NCBI GenBank assembly: GCA_963666625.1
Contig: OY762925.1
Span: 868,001-932,000 of the forward strand
DNA from: JAJDZL01 sp963666625
GTDB lineage: Bacteria > Pseudomonadota > Gammaproteobacteria > Arenicellales > JAJDZL01
DNA length: 64,000 nucleotides
Reading direction: 5' to 3'
Shown in pieces: positions 45,853 to 55,139 of the stretch. The notes under the pieces are model-generated. The model ran no database searches and was not told where the DNA came from. It saw only the letters and a program-made list of their open reading frames with translations. The position numbers were made by a program, and so were the translations under genes. Positions within the stretch are counted from its first letter, which is position 1; each line of letters opens with the position of its first letter.

Positions 45853-47777
45853 TATGTTGCATACTCCTTGATTTCCTGATTATTGATCATTTCAACCTGT
45901 CGAATGATTGCATCGGCATCCATTCCGTGCTCGGCAAATATCAGTTTGGGTACGCCGTGATCGACGTGCTGGTCAGGCAACCCAAAATTGACCGTTCTTG
46001 TGAGAATGCCGTATTTCGCCAGCACCTCGTTTACTGCGGAACCTGCACCGCCCAGGACAACATGCTCCTCAACCGTGACGATTAAATCATGAGAGTCCAC
46101 CATGCGCAAGATCATTTCCTCGTCGACCGGTTTCACGAATCTCATATTGACTACGGTCGCATCCAGCTTTTCCGCCGCCTGCATTGCATGAATCAGCATA
46201 CTACCGAACGACAGGATTGCGGTACCGTGGCCTTCACGTTCCACCGAAGCCTTACCGATCTCAAGTTGTGTCATTTCCTCTTCCTGTTCAGCACCCACAC
46301 CGGCGCCTCTTGGATAGCGCACCGAACTCGGGCCTTCATGCATGTATGCCGTGTATAGCATGTTCCGGCACTCTCTTTCGTCACACGGTGCCATGACAAC
46401 CATGTTTGGAATACATCGCATGTAGGCGAAATCGTAAGCACCTGCATGCGTGGCACCGTCACCACCGACGTAACCAGCCCTGTCCAGCGCAAACGTCACA
46501 TCCAGGTTCTGGACGCAGACATCATGAATCAACTGATCGTAGGCCCGTTGAAGAAATGTTGAATAGATCGCTACGATCGGCTTCATTCCTTCACATGCCA
46601 AGCCCGCCGCGAAGGTCACCGAATGCTGCTCTGCGATGCCAACATCGAAATAACGTTCCGGGAAACGCTTCTCGAATTCCACCAAACCCGAACCTTCCCG
46701 CATGGCAGGTGTTATACCGACCACCCTTTCGTCCTTCTCCGCAATGTCGCACAGCCACTTGCTGAACACCTGGGTATAGGAGACCGCGCCGCCACCGGAT
46801 TTTTTCTCCATCTTTCCGGTCGCCAAATTGAATGGCACCACACCGTGATAGACCAACGGGTCTGCCTCCGCCGGATCAAATCCCTTGCCTTTCTGCGTGA
46901 CAATATGCAGAAATCTCGGACCCTTGATGCGCTGCATGTTCTTGATCGTACGCAGGAGTGTTTTGATGTTATGCCCGTCGATCGGTCCAACGTAGTAGAA
47001 CCCGAGCTCTTCAAACAGTGAACTGGGGAGAAACATACCTTTCGTATGCGTCTCCACTCGACTCGACAGTTCTTTCACCGGTGGTACCGTACTCAATACA
47101 GCCATACTGCCCTCGCGGACAGTCATGAATGTCTTGCCCGACAGCACCCGGGCGAGATAGTTGGAAACCGCGCCGACATTCGGCGAGATAGACATCTCAT
47201 TGTCATTGAGAATGACAAGCAGATTGGTGTCTGACGTGCCAGCGTTGTTCAAGGCCTCGTAAGCCAGACCCGCGGTCATGGCACCGTCACCGATAACAGC
47301 AACTACGTTCCGATTTTCTCCTTTGGTCTGAGCCGCTTTCGCCATTCCGAATGCAGCTGATATAGACGTGCTGGAATGGCCGGCGCCGAAACAGTCATAT
47401 TCGCTTTCGTCGCGCTTGAGAAATCCGCTGATCCCACCATGCTGTCTGATCGTATGCATTTGCTCGCGACGTCCGGTCAGAATCTTGTGTGGATAGGCCT
47501 GATGTCCGATATCCCAGACCAATCTGTCTTGGGGCGTGTCATACAGGTAGTGAAGTACTACGGTCAACTCGACAGCACCTAAACCGGGTGCGAGATGACC
47601 GCCAGTCTTGGAGGTGACCTCAATCAGGTACTCGCGCACCTGATCTGCCACATCCGTCAGTTTGCCAGCCGGTAGTTTCCTAAGGTCAGCCGGTGAATTG
47701 ATATTCTTGAGGAGATCATACCGACTCATGTTGATCCCGCTATCGGGTTCGTGTGTACCTTTTTGCGTCTTATTCAT
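45852..47777 (-). CDS. dxs: 1-deoxy-D-xylulose-5-phosphate synthase
   Basis: The 641-residue thiamine-diphosphate enzyme joins pyruvate and glyceraldehyde 3-phosphate in the first step of the MEP isoprenoid pathway. It shows DIGHQAYPHKILTGR, the ThDP motif GDGAMTAGLAYEALNNAG, DRAGYVGGDGATHAG and VTVEEHVVLGGAGSAV. Length is normal. Its start could also be the ATG at 47726 (MSRYDLLKNI), 17 codons in, which fits most homologues better; the longer form is given because no ribosome site decides it. ispA is 15 bp upstream. Confidence 0.95.
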   Translation of the reverse strand: MNKTQKGTHEPDSGINMSRYDLLKNINSPADLRKLPAGKLTDVADQVREYLIEVTSKTGGHLAPGLGAVELTVVLHYLYDTPQDRLVWDIGHQAYPHKILTGRREQMHTIRQHGGISGFLKRDESEYDCFGAGHSSTSISAAFGMAKAAQTKGENRNVVAVIGDGAMTAGLAYEALNNAGTSDTNLLVILNDNEMSISPNVGAVSNYLARVLSGKTFMTVREGSMAVLSTVPPVKELSSRVETHTKGMFLPSSLFEELGFYYVGPIDGHNIKTLLRTIKNMQRIKGPRFLHIVTQKGKGFDPAEADPLVYHGVVPFNLATGKMEKKSGGGAVSYTQVFSKWLCDIAEKDERVVGITPAMREGSGLVEFEKRFPERYFDVGIAEQHSVTFAAGLACEGMKPIVAIYSTFLQRAYDQLIHDVCVQNLDVTFALDRAGYVGGDGATHAGAYDFAYMRCIPNMVVMAPCDERECRNMLYTAYMHEGPSSVRYPRGAGVGAEQEEEMTQLEIGKASVEREGHGTAILSFGSMLIHAMQAAEKLDATVVNMRFVKPVDEEMILRMVDSHDLIVTVEEHVVLGGAGSAVNEVLAKYGILTRTVNFGLPDQHVDHGVPKLIFAEHGMDADAIIRQVEMINNQEIKEYAT

Positions 47778-47792
47778 AACTTACCCCGCCGA

Positions 47793-48611
47793 TCAATATT
47801 TACGCTCGACCACGAAATTCGCAGCTTGAACAAGATTGCTCGAATCTATACCATTTAATCTCTGCACAGCAGATACAGCCTGGTCTCTGAGGCCGATGGC
47901 TTTGTCAAGAAGATCTTCCTCCAGATGCTCCCCGTCAAGATGATCATCGATGTACTGGAAAGCCAGACCGACAGCTTCTCCGTATTCGCATAATGCTTCG
48001 TAGTCCTGTTCATTGAGATCGTCACACATCAGCGCACCCAGTTTAACGGCACCCTGTATCAGTTTCGCTGTCTTCAGACGAAAAACAGTATGCAGATCAA
48101 TACTACCGTTTGAGTCTGCCAACGCGATGTCCAGTGCTTGTCCTCCAATCATTCCGGTCGAACCTGCGGCTTCCGATAATGCTGCGACTAATTTCCCGGT
48201 CTTGTGTTGTAAGTGTATCAAACTTCTATCTTTCGCGAGAATTTCTATAGCCAAGCTGTATAGCGCATCACCGACCAGTACGCCCATCGCCTCACCGTAG
48301 ACTGCGTGACACGACAGTTTCCCCCGCCGAAAGTCATCGTCATCCATACATGGAAGATCATCGTGTACCAATGAGAACGCGTGTACGCATTCAACAGCGG
48401 CCGCAGAGGGCAGCAGGAGCTCGGTTTCGACGCCGAGCATTTCTCCCGTCATGATCGCCAACGTTGCACGGAACCTTTTCCCTCCGTTCAATGTCGAGTA
48501 GCGCATCGCCTCATGTAATGTCTCAGGGGGCATATCTACCGGTGGCAGACGCTCTTCAAGTGCCTGCTCGGTGAGTTTCTGACAGCGAATCCAGTCCTGC
48601 TTGAAGGTCAT
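47793..48611 (-). CDS. ispA: farnesyl diphosphate synthase
   Basis: The 272-residue trans-prenyltransferase builds geranyl and farnesyl diphosphate. The first aspartate-rich motif is in SLVHDDLPCMDDDDFRRG and the second in FQYIDDHLDGE (DDHLD). YSTLNGGKRFR and HAVYGEAMGVLVGDAL are also conserved. It is slightly shorter than typical (about 295). It starts on the last base of the xseB stop, and dxs follows, the classical gammaproteobacterial order. Confidence 0.94.
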   Translation of the reverse strand: MTFKQDWIRCQKLTEQALEERLPPVDMPPETLHEAMRYSTLNGGKRFRATLAIMTGEMLGVETELLLPSAAAVECVHAFSLVHDDLPCMDDDDFRRGKLSCHAVYGEAMGVLVGDALYSLAIEILAKDRSLIHLQHKTGKLVAALSEAAGSTGMIGGQALDIALADSNGSIDLHTVFRLKTAKLIQGAVKLGALMCDDLNEQDYEALCEYGEAVGLAFQYIDDHLDGEHLEEDLLDKAIGLRDQAVSAVQRLNGIDSSNLVQAANFVVERKY

Positions 48612-48880
48612 CAGTCTGGCTGCGAATGTGGAAATGGTGTAATCGTGTCTTCGCCGTTCTTAGCGGTCAGGATGTCTACACGCTGCTGCGCCTGCTCCAA
48701 CTTGCGCTGACACTGCCGGATCAAATTGATTCCTCGCTCGAACTCGTCCAGGGACTTCTCAAGAGATTGATCGCCACTCTCCATTCCGTCGACGATCTGC
48801 TGCAGTTCCTTGAGAGACTCCTCCAATGTCCGTGTCTCAAGATCTTGCTCTTCTGTGAGTTCGTAGTCCTTACTATCCAT
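48611..48880 (-). CDS. xseB: exodeoxyribonuclease VII small subunit
   Basis: The 89-residue helical protein has the XseB core LEESLKELQQIVDGMESGD and LEKSLDEFERGINLIRQCQ followed by KLEQAQQRVDIL. It combines with XseA to form the single-strand DNA exonuclease VII. It starts the xseB-ispA-dxs-folE2 run. A TATAAT-like -10 element is about 120 bp upstream. Confidence 0.94.
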   Translation of the reverse strand: MDSKDYELTEEQDLETRTLEESLKELQQIVDGMESGDQSLEKSLDEFERGINLIRQCQRKLEQAQQRVDILTAKNGEDTITPFPHSQPD

Positions 48881-48998
48881 GAGTAGTTTCTCTACAAGAC
48901 TGGTTCGAAAACAATTTCAGAACTAAAAATCCTGCATCACGCGATGAATTCAGTTCCTGGCCTTGTACCAATCTGATGTAACGAAAATCAATGTATCC

Positions 48999-49004
48999 AT
49001 TATA
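48999..49004 (-). promoter_or_regulatory. possible -10 element for the xseB operon
   Basis: The minus strand reads TATAAT here, in CTTATAATGG, 119 bp before xseB. The -35 region is weak (AATCGG at 17 bp), so this is only a candidate. Confidence 0.35.
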
Positions 49005-49113
49005 AGTCATTATTCTACCAGCCGATTTGGCTAATGCCTGTATGGGCTGAGGTGGGTTTTCACGTGGCTAGCGAAATGGGGGCAATTCACCGTGAACTTG
49101 ATCCGGGCTGCTG

Positions 49114-50280
49114 TCAGCCGGGCGGTTCATCCAGTCCCTCGCGGGTCTCGGCAAGTATCAAATTGACAACGTGCTGAAGTGCCTCCTCGACTGTGTCGCC
49201 TTCGAGTCGCCGCAGTCTGAAAAGATCGAGCTGGCGGTCCGCGCTTGTGCCATCGCGCACGATGGTTTGCGCACGACGTATCTCTGACTCACAACCCAGG
49301 TCACGGGCATCGTCGATAAGCTCTTCAATCAACCCGGCTATCAAATCGTCAATGTCAACTCGACCGCTTTCGGCTGACTGGTCGCCGAAGTACGCGAACA
49401 CACCATAGCGCTGCGCAACCCAGCGATTTTCAGCAATCAATTCTGTCAGCGGCTCTTCCGGCAACTCGCCTTCGCGCAGAAGCCGTGTGAGTCGCTGGAT
49501 GAGACAGGCATAGATCGCAGCGATGCTTACGGTGTCTTCAATGCGCGGGCACACATCGCAAATTCGCAACTCAACTGTCGGGTATGAATGGGAGGGGCGA
49601 ATATCCCACCAAAGATCGCCGCCCGATTCGACAAACCCCATTCTCTGATATTCACTTAGAAGTCGGTCATAGTCGCTCCGGGATTTCAAAGTGCTCGGCA
49701 TCCCGGTGCGCGGTAGACCACCAACCAAGGTCAATCTGTAGGACTTGAAGCCGGTATCGCGGCCTTCTATGAACGGTGACGAGGTTGACAGCGCATGCAG
49801 CAATGGCAGATAGCGTCGCAACGCGGTCATAATCGGAATCCTTGATTCCTCATCACCGAACCCCGCATGAATATGCATTCCGCCTATGACAAATCTCCTC
49901 AAACCCTCCTGAAAGGTCATTGCGAAGCGCTGGTAGCGCTCTCCTTCTGTCACAGCTCGTTCACCGAGCATCGCGAATGGGTGGGTCGAGGCAGCCAAAG
50001 CCCTGGCTCCGTGCTGCTCGGCTGCCTCTACCACGATCTTTCGAGTTTCATGCAAAGCGTTGCGCAGTTCCGCTATGGAACCGCAAACTTTCGTATTGGT
50101 CTCGATCTGTGCGCGCAAGAATTCACGAACCACTTTATGTGGACCGCTGGTAATTTCGCACATTTCGAATATCCTTTGGTCGGGATCGTCGATCAGATTC
50201 CCGGATTCCGGGTCTACCAGAAACAGTTCCTCTTCTACGCCGAGGGTGATTGCATTTTCTTCGCTCATATCAATGTGCAT
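49114..50280 (-). CDS. carboxylate-amine ligase, YbdK/GCS2 family
   Basis: The 388-residue protein belongs to the glutamate-cysteine ligase 2 family (PF04107). It begins TLGVEEELFLVDPESG, has FVIGGMHIHAGF with metal-binding His residues, and WWDIRPSHSYPTVELRICDVCP. YbdK of E. coli has weak glutamate-cysteine ligase activity; the true product here is unknown. A start four codons later is possible. It is a single gene. Confidence 0.87.
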   Translation of the reverse strand: MHIDMSEENAITLGVEEELFLVDPESGNLIDDPDQRIFEMCEITSGPHKVVREFLRAQIETNTKVCGSIAELRNALHETRKIVVEAAEQHGARALAASTHPFAMLGERAVTEGERYQRFAMTFQEGLRRFVIGGMHIHAGFGDEESRIPIMTALRRYLPLLHALSTSSPFIEGRDTGFKSYRLTLVGGLPRTGMPSTLKSRSDYDRLLSEYQRMGFVESGGDLWWDIRPSHSYPTVELRICDVCPRIEDTVSIAAIYACLIQRLTRLLREGELPEEPLTELIAENRWVAQRYGVFAYFGDQSAESGRVDIDDLIAGLIEELIDDARDLGCESEIRRAQTIVRDGTSADRQLDLFRLRRLEGDTVEEALQHVVNLILAETREGLDEPPG

Positions 50281-50850
50281 GATCTACTGTCAAATTAGAC
50301 ATATTTAACCTGGCGAAGCCAGAACCATATAAGTTTGTAGCATTCTGTATAAATCTTCAATGGAAAGGAACTAACTGAAGCCATTCAGCATCCGATTCAG
50401 ATTAATCGAAGTTGCCATCCAATCGACTATTATGGTGAGTCGAATCAGGCAAATACCCTCATAAATTGTGTTCGTCAAAGTTCCCGGTTTTAAAATTCAA
50501 ATGTTACGAAATCTTCAGGATTGATTGTTCGGCTGATCAGGATGGGATTCCGCACCTGCTTACTGATTACAGCAATTGTTGCGTCATTATTCTATCACTC
50601 GGACACACTAAACAAGGGGGCTGTGAAGAATCTTAATCGGCCGCATGCTTGGGCACTTGTACCGTGACTGATATAGTTGAGTGGTTCAAATCGGCAGCAA
50701 GCGGGTATTGTATGTTCTCCTGGTTCTCATTGAGCCGATTCCTCATGGCGCGATATTCCAGAAAATGGAGACTTCCTAGCATAAAAGAATAAGAATTAGG
50801 TGGTTCCGCACCCGCAAATTTATCTGATCAAAGGAAGCTAAATCCTGCAA
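50281..50850. other. intergenic region, nothing recognised
   Basis: This 570-bp stretch between two minus-strand genes has no open frame that looks real and no strong hairpin. It should hold the promoter for the carboxylate-amine ligase gene and the transcript end of hutC. Confidence 0.4.
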
Positions 50851-51555
50851 TCAAGAAAGCAGGGTTCTCATTCGAAATCCAGGTTTATGAGTCATGCGAA
50901 CTGATGTAATGCATTGTTCATCCTGCCAGGTTGTCCGATCAATAACGAAAGCCGCACTTCCTTCCTGGCTATTGATCAGTTCTGCTTCTACGGCATCAAT
51001 ATTGGTTGCTGAAAACGAAATATCTCCACTTGAAAACTGAACATTTCGAACCAGCCACTCGTTAGCACTTATCATCTCTAAATCAGCTTCGAGTATTTTT
51101 GGAATCAGAGTTACGTTCACCCAGCGCTCTTCATAAATAAATGGACTTTCATCTGCGATGTGCAATCCTCGAATATAGAGTAAATCCGTATCGTTCTTAA
51201 GGTTCATACGAGTTCTGATCGAATCAGTAGGAGTAGTTCTTTTTCGTTCGATCAGAGCATGACGATAGACCTCTCCACGACGTTCGACGTCCAATCGAAT
51301 AATGTTTATTTCAAGTCTTGCATAGCGAGTTGGGTCAACCGCAACCCTGGTTCCTGCTTTTCGGCGACGGTCCAGTAGTCCCGCTTCCGCCAATCCACGA
51401 AGCGCTCGATTAATCGTCGCCCGTGCACAATTGAATTCCGCTGCCAACTCCTCTTCAGTGGGCAGTAGTTCTCCAGGCTGCCATACACCACCAACTATCC
51501 GCCTTCGTACGTCGGTCTGAATACTTTGCCAGGAATGACCCGAAGTCATATTCAA
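50851..51555 (-). CDS. hutC: GntR-family histidine utilization repressor
   Basis: The 234-residue regulator has an N-terminal winged helix of the GntR type (VRRRIVGGVWQPGELLPTEEELAAEFNCARATINRALRGLAE, about 14-55) and a C-terminal UTRA ligand domain (IRGLHIADESPFIYEERWVN). HutC proteins respond to urocanate and repress hut genes. It overlaps hutF by 4 bp. A perfect 12-bp palindrome in the hutF-hutI intergenic region is a good operator candidate. Confidence 0.9.
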   Translation of the reverse strand: MNMTSGHSWQSIQTDVRRRIVGGVWQPGELLPTEEELAAEFNCARATINRALRGLAEAGLLDRRRKAGTRVAVDPTRYARLEINIIRLDVERRGEVYRHALIERKRTTPTDSIRTRMNLKNDTDLLYIRGLHIADESPFIYEERWVNVTLIPKILEADLEMISANEWLVRNVQFSSGDISFSATNIDAVEAELINSQEGSAAFVIDRTTWQDEQCITSVRMTHKPGFRMRTLLS

Positions 51556-52916
51556 AACCTCAAATCAAGTTGTTTGACTACCGAAAGGTAGCGTTGGGTA
51601 ATCTCTGAATGACGAATGTGTCGACCTTCTTTCACGACTTGCCTTCCTGCGGACCAAACTTCTGAGATCATGTGATCGTTACCGGCGAAGATAAAACAGT
51701 CCAAAATGTCATCGTCGACTCTGTCTGCCAGATCTACACAATCCGCATCTAGAACAAGGATGTCAGCAAGTTTTCCCGATCGCAATGATCCAGAATCTCG
51801 CATTAATGCTTGAGCTCCTCCTCGAACAATTGAATCATACACCGAACATCCTGTAGACATACCCGGTTCACCAAGAACCGCTCGTGCTTGAAGACTCTGT
51901 CTTTGAGAATACTCCAACGTCCTCAGTTCCTCGTTCAGGGAGATTCTGATATTCGAATCCGTTCCGATACCGAACCTACCACCTGACCCGAAATAGGTTC
52001 GACCATTGAACACTCCATCTCCGAGATTGGCCTCTGTAATCGGGCATAGACCTGCAACCGCACCTGATTCAGCAAGTTTCAAAGTTTCCCGCTCGGTCAT
52101 ATGTGTAGCATGAACCAAACACCAGCTTTCGTTCAGTTCGACATTCTTCAATAACCATTCGACCGGTCTAACTCCATAATGTAGTTCAATTTCTTCAACT
52201 TCTTTCATTTGCTCCGCTACATGAATATGCATGACTGAATGAGGTGCTATCGAACGAACCAGATTCATCCCCTCAGTATCCACAGCTCTCATGGAGTGAA
52301 CCGCCAATCCGATTTGTGAGTCGGACATTAAATTCTCAATTGAATGGGATGCCCGCTCAAACAAGTTTGCATAGCCATCTATATCGTTTCCAAATCTACG
52401 CTGCTCTGGTTGTAACGGTCGTTTTCCGCAACCACTATACTGATAGAACACCGGTAGAAGAGTTAGTCCGATTCCAGTCTCTTGTGCCGCTTCAACAATC
52501 CGGTTTGAGAGTTCGGCGATATCTTGGTAGTGGATGCCATCAGATTGATGGTGTACATAGTGAAATTCTGCAACTGACGCAAATCCACTTTCCAACATTT
52601 CCATTTGGGCGTAGGCAGTAATCGCCTGAATATCCACTGGTTGAAGTTGATTCAAAAACTTGTAAATCAACACCCGCCAAGTCCAGAAGTTGTCGTTCGA
52701 ATCAACACTACGACGCTCAGTAAGACCAGCTACGGCTCGCTGAAATCCATGGCTGTGTAAGTTTGCTGGAGCCGGAAGAATGATCTTTACGCAATTACCT
52801 GTCGGTTCGGTGCCCGCTTGAATTGATTCAATTCGCCCGACCTGATTGATGTCAATTCGAACATTCTTTTGCCAACCTTTATCCGTGAAGGCCTGTTCAG
52901 CCCACAATGTAGTCAT
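51552..52916 (-). CDS. hutF: formimidoylglutamate deiminase
   Basis: The 454-residue amidohydrolase turns formimino-glutamate into N-formylglutamate and ammonia. Marks are LPAPANLHSHGFQRAVAGLTERR with metal His residues, VAEFHYVHH, LAVHSMRAV, VHIHVAEQ-like MHIHVAEQ, LVHATHMTERE and GTDSNIRISLNEELR with the metal Asp. Its presence with HutG defines the five-step route in which N-formylglutamate is later split to glutamate and formate. It is read divergently from hutI. Confidence 0.94.
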   Translation of the reverse strand: MTTLWAEQAFTDKGWQKNVRIDINQVGRIESIQAGTEPTGNCVKIILPAPANLHSHGFQRAVAGLTERRSVDSNDNFWTWRVLIYKFLNQLQPVDIQAITAYAQMEMLESGFASVAEFHYVHHQSDGIHYQDIAELSNRIVEAAQETGIGLTLLPVFYQYSGCGKRPLQPEQRRFGNDIDGYANLFERASHSIENLMSDSQIGLAVHSMRAVDTEGMNLVRSIAPHSVMHIHVAEQMKEVEEIELHYGVRPVEWLLKNVELNESWCLVHATHMTERETLKLAESGAVAGLCPITEANLGDGVFNGRTYFGSGGRFGIGTDSNIRISLNEELRTLEYSQRQSLQARAVLGEPGMSTGCSVYDSIVRGGAQALMRDSGSLRSGKLADILVLDADCVDLADRVDDDILDCFIFAGNDHMISEVWSAGRQVVKEGRHIRHSEITQRYLSVVKQLDLRF

Positions 52917-53011
52917 CGTCTACCTACTCTTCTAGCAGGCCAAACTAAATTGAAAATTGCAATAGCTATCCTGAAATCCAATTTGCGATTTGTTTCAATC
53001 ATATATATTAA

Positions 53012-53027
53012 TATAATGTATATACAT
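53012..53027 (+). promoter_or_regulatory. hut promoter -10 and candidate HutC operator
   Basis: ATGTATATACAT (53016-53027) is a perfect 12-bp palindrome containing TGTATATACA, which matches the TGTA-N2-TACA pattern described for HutC. It overlaps a TATAAT -10 (53012-53017) with a TTGTTT -35-like hexamer 16 bp upstream, directed at hutI. Its position between divergent hutF and hutI would let one repressor control both directions. Confidence 0.65.
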
Positions 53028-53064
53028 AAAGCAATAAAATACATATTTATTCCCAATTTCCAGT

Positions 53065-54270
53065 GTGCGCCGAGAGATTCTAGAAAATTTGAGCCTTGCT
53101 ACCATGTCCACGAGCTCGCCTGCTTATGGATATTTTGCGGACGCTGGCATAGCTCTGAACGAGGGTAGAATCGCTTGGTGTGGGAAGAGGGATGACTTAC
53201 CCGATGAATATCAAACTTGGACACGACGTGATCTTAATGGTTGCCTGGTTACTCCGGCATTGATAGATTGTCACACTCATATTCTGTACGGTGGAAATCG
53301 GGCCAAGGAATTTGAGATGCGGCTTCAAGGAGCCACATATGAAGAAATTCAAAACTCCGGTGGCGGTATCCATTCGACAGTACGTGAGACCCAGAAATTA
53401 ACCCAGGATGAACTGGTTGCCTGTTCTCTGCCAAGAATTGACGCTCTGATTGCTGAAGGAGTCTCAACCATTGAAATCAAGTCGGGTTACGGACAAGACC
53501 CGGCTACCGAACTCAAAATGCTGCGCGCTGCCCGAACGATCGAGCAACAACGTCCGGTAAGAATCAAAACCAGTTTCCTCGGAGCTCACGCCGTACCCGC
53601 GGAATATAGCGGCAACGCCGAACGATATATTGAGCAGGTCTGTATCCCTACTTTGGAGTCGGCCCATTCGGAAGGCTTGGTCGACGCAGTAGATGGGTTT
53701 TGCGAGAAAATCGCGTATTCTACTGCTCAAATTGAGCGACTGTTCGAACGGGCCGAAAAATTGGGAATTCCAGTCAAATTGCACGCTGAGCAGTTGTCAA
53801 ACAGCGGCGGTACTCGGCTCGCTGCTCGGTATGGCGCCTTGTCGGTTGATCATTTGGAATACGCAAACGAAGAAGATGTGATCGCTATGGCAAGCAGCGG
53901 ATCTGTCGCTGTGCTGTTGCCTGGGGCATTCTACTTTCTGAGAGAAACCCAGCTTCCCCCGGTAGACCTGCTGCGAAATCACAGCGTACCGATTGCTACC
54001 GCAACAGATAGTAACCCGGGGTCTTCGCCACTCGTATCAATCTTGACAGCAATGAATCTTGCATGCACACTGTTTGGGCTTACACCAGAAGAAGCGCTGG
54101 CAGGGACTACTCGACAAGCCGCCAAAGCACTCGGTTTGTCGGATACTGGAAGTATAGAACCTGATCTTCGAGCTGATCTGGCCGTGTGGAACGCTTCGCA
54201 CCCATCTGAGCTGTCCTACCAGATCGGTTTGAATCCTTTGCGGGAGAGGATTTTCAGCGGCGTTCGCTGA
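53065..54270 (+). CDS. hutI: imidazolonepropionase
   Basis: The 401-residue amidohydrolase opens the imidazolone ring to give formimino-glutamate. It has TPALIDCHTHILYGGNRAKEFEMRLQG with metal His residues, STIEIKSGYGQD, VKLHAEQLSNSGG, LSVDHLEYA and ATDSNPGSSP with the metal Asp. The start is a GTG whose following residues (EILENLSLATM) align with the usual N-terminus; no clear ribosome site is visible and the exact start is uncertain. First gene of the rightward hut operon. Confidence 0.94.
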   Translation: MRREILENLSLATMSTSSPAYGYFADAGIALNEGRIAWCGKRDDLPDEYQTWTRRDLNGCLVTPALIDCHTHILYGGNRAKEFEMRLQGATYEEIQNSGGGIHSTVRETQKLTQDELVACSLPRIDALIAEGVSTIEIKSGYGQDPATELKMLRAARTIEQQRPVRIKTSFLGAHAVPAEYSGNAERYIEQVCIPTLESAHSEGLVDAVDGFCEKIAYSTAQIERLFERAEKLGIPVKLHAEQLSNSGGTRLAARYGALSVDHLEYANEEDVIAMASSGSVAVLLPGAFYFLRETQLPPVDLLRNHSVPIATATDSNPGSSPLVSILTAMNLACTLFGLTPEEALAGTTRQAAKALGLSDTGSIEPDLRADLAVWNASHPSELSYQIGLNPLRERIFSGVR

Positions 54271-54323
54271 CAGCGATTGTTCTTGACGCTCAGAGATCAA
54301 ATCTACAGACGGACTGATTCAGC

Positions 54324-55139
54324 ATGAAATTAGTGGAAGTCAAACAAGGAACCCTTCCAGTTGTGCTAGCTATTCCACACACAGGAACTTTCGTCCCCAA
54401 AGAAATATTCAATACTTTCGCGACGACAGGGAAACAACTTGCTGACACCGACTGGAATATCCACCGTCTTTACGATGGTCTTGTGCCAGATGCGACGGTG
54501 GTCAGGGCGCTGTTTCATCGATACGTTATAGATCCCAACCGCGACCCTTTCGGTTCGTCGTTATACACGAATGAAAAGACTACGACATTGTGTCCAGTGA
54601 CTACTTTCAACGGGGAGCCAATTTACCTTCCGGGGCAGGAACCCGATGATCGCGAGATTGCACTTCGACGCAATCAATACTTCATGCCCTATCACAGGGA
54701 AATTGAGCTGGCACTCAAAAAGGTTCAATCACAATATGGATTTGCTGTCCTTTATGATTGCCATTCTATACGCTCAAGAATTCCGAATCTATTCCCATCA
54801 CGTTTACCCGATTTCAATATTGGAACCAACAACAGTACTTCGTGCCACCCGGCAATGGAACACGAGGTTTGCACCATTTGCGAAGAAAGTGCTAATTTTA
54901 CGACTGTGGTCAACGGCAGGTTTCGAGGCGGTTGGACAACCAGACACTACGGAAAACCCGTCAATGGAATCCACGCAATTCAAATGGAACTCGCACAATC
55001 CACCTACATGTTGGAGGAGCCGCCTTGGACCTATGATGAAACCAAGGCGGAAATTCTTCGACATGAACTTAAACGAATTCTAGATTCGCTTGTTTCGTTA
55101 GCAGGCGAACTGAATTTTTCAGGAGAAATAAGGGTATGA
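54324..55139 (+). CDS. hutG: N-formylglutamate deformylase
   Basis: The 271-residue enzyme (FGase family, PF05013) releases formate from N-formylglutamate, giving glutamate. It has LAIPHTGTFVPKEI, ADTDWNIHRLY, VIDPNRDPFG, LYDCHSIRSRIPNLFP with a likely metal ligand, GGWTTRHYGKPVNGIHAIQMEL. It overlaps hutU by 4 bp (ATGA). Together with HutF it completes the formate-releasing branch. Confidence 0.93.
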   Translation: MKLVEVKQGTLPVVLAIPHTGTFVPKEIFNTFATTGKQLADTDWNIHRLYDGLVPDATVVRALFHRYVIDPNRDPFGSSLYTNEKTTTLCPVTTFNGEPIYLPGQEPDDREIALRRNQYFMPYHREIELALKKVQSQYGFAVLYDCHSIRSRIPNLFPSRLPDFNIGTNNSTSCHPAMEHEVCTICEESANFTTVVNGRFRGGWTTRHYGKPVNGIHAIQMELAQSTYMLEEPPWTYDETKAEILRHELKRILDSLVSLAGELNFSGEIRV

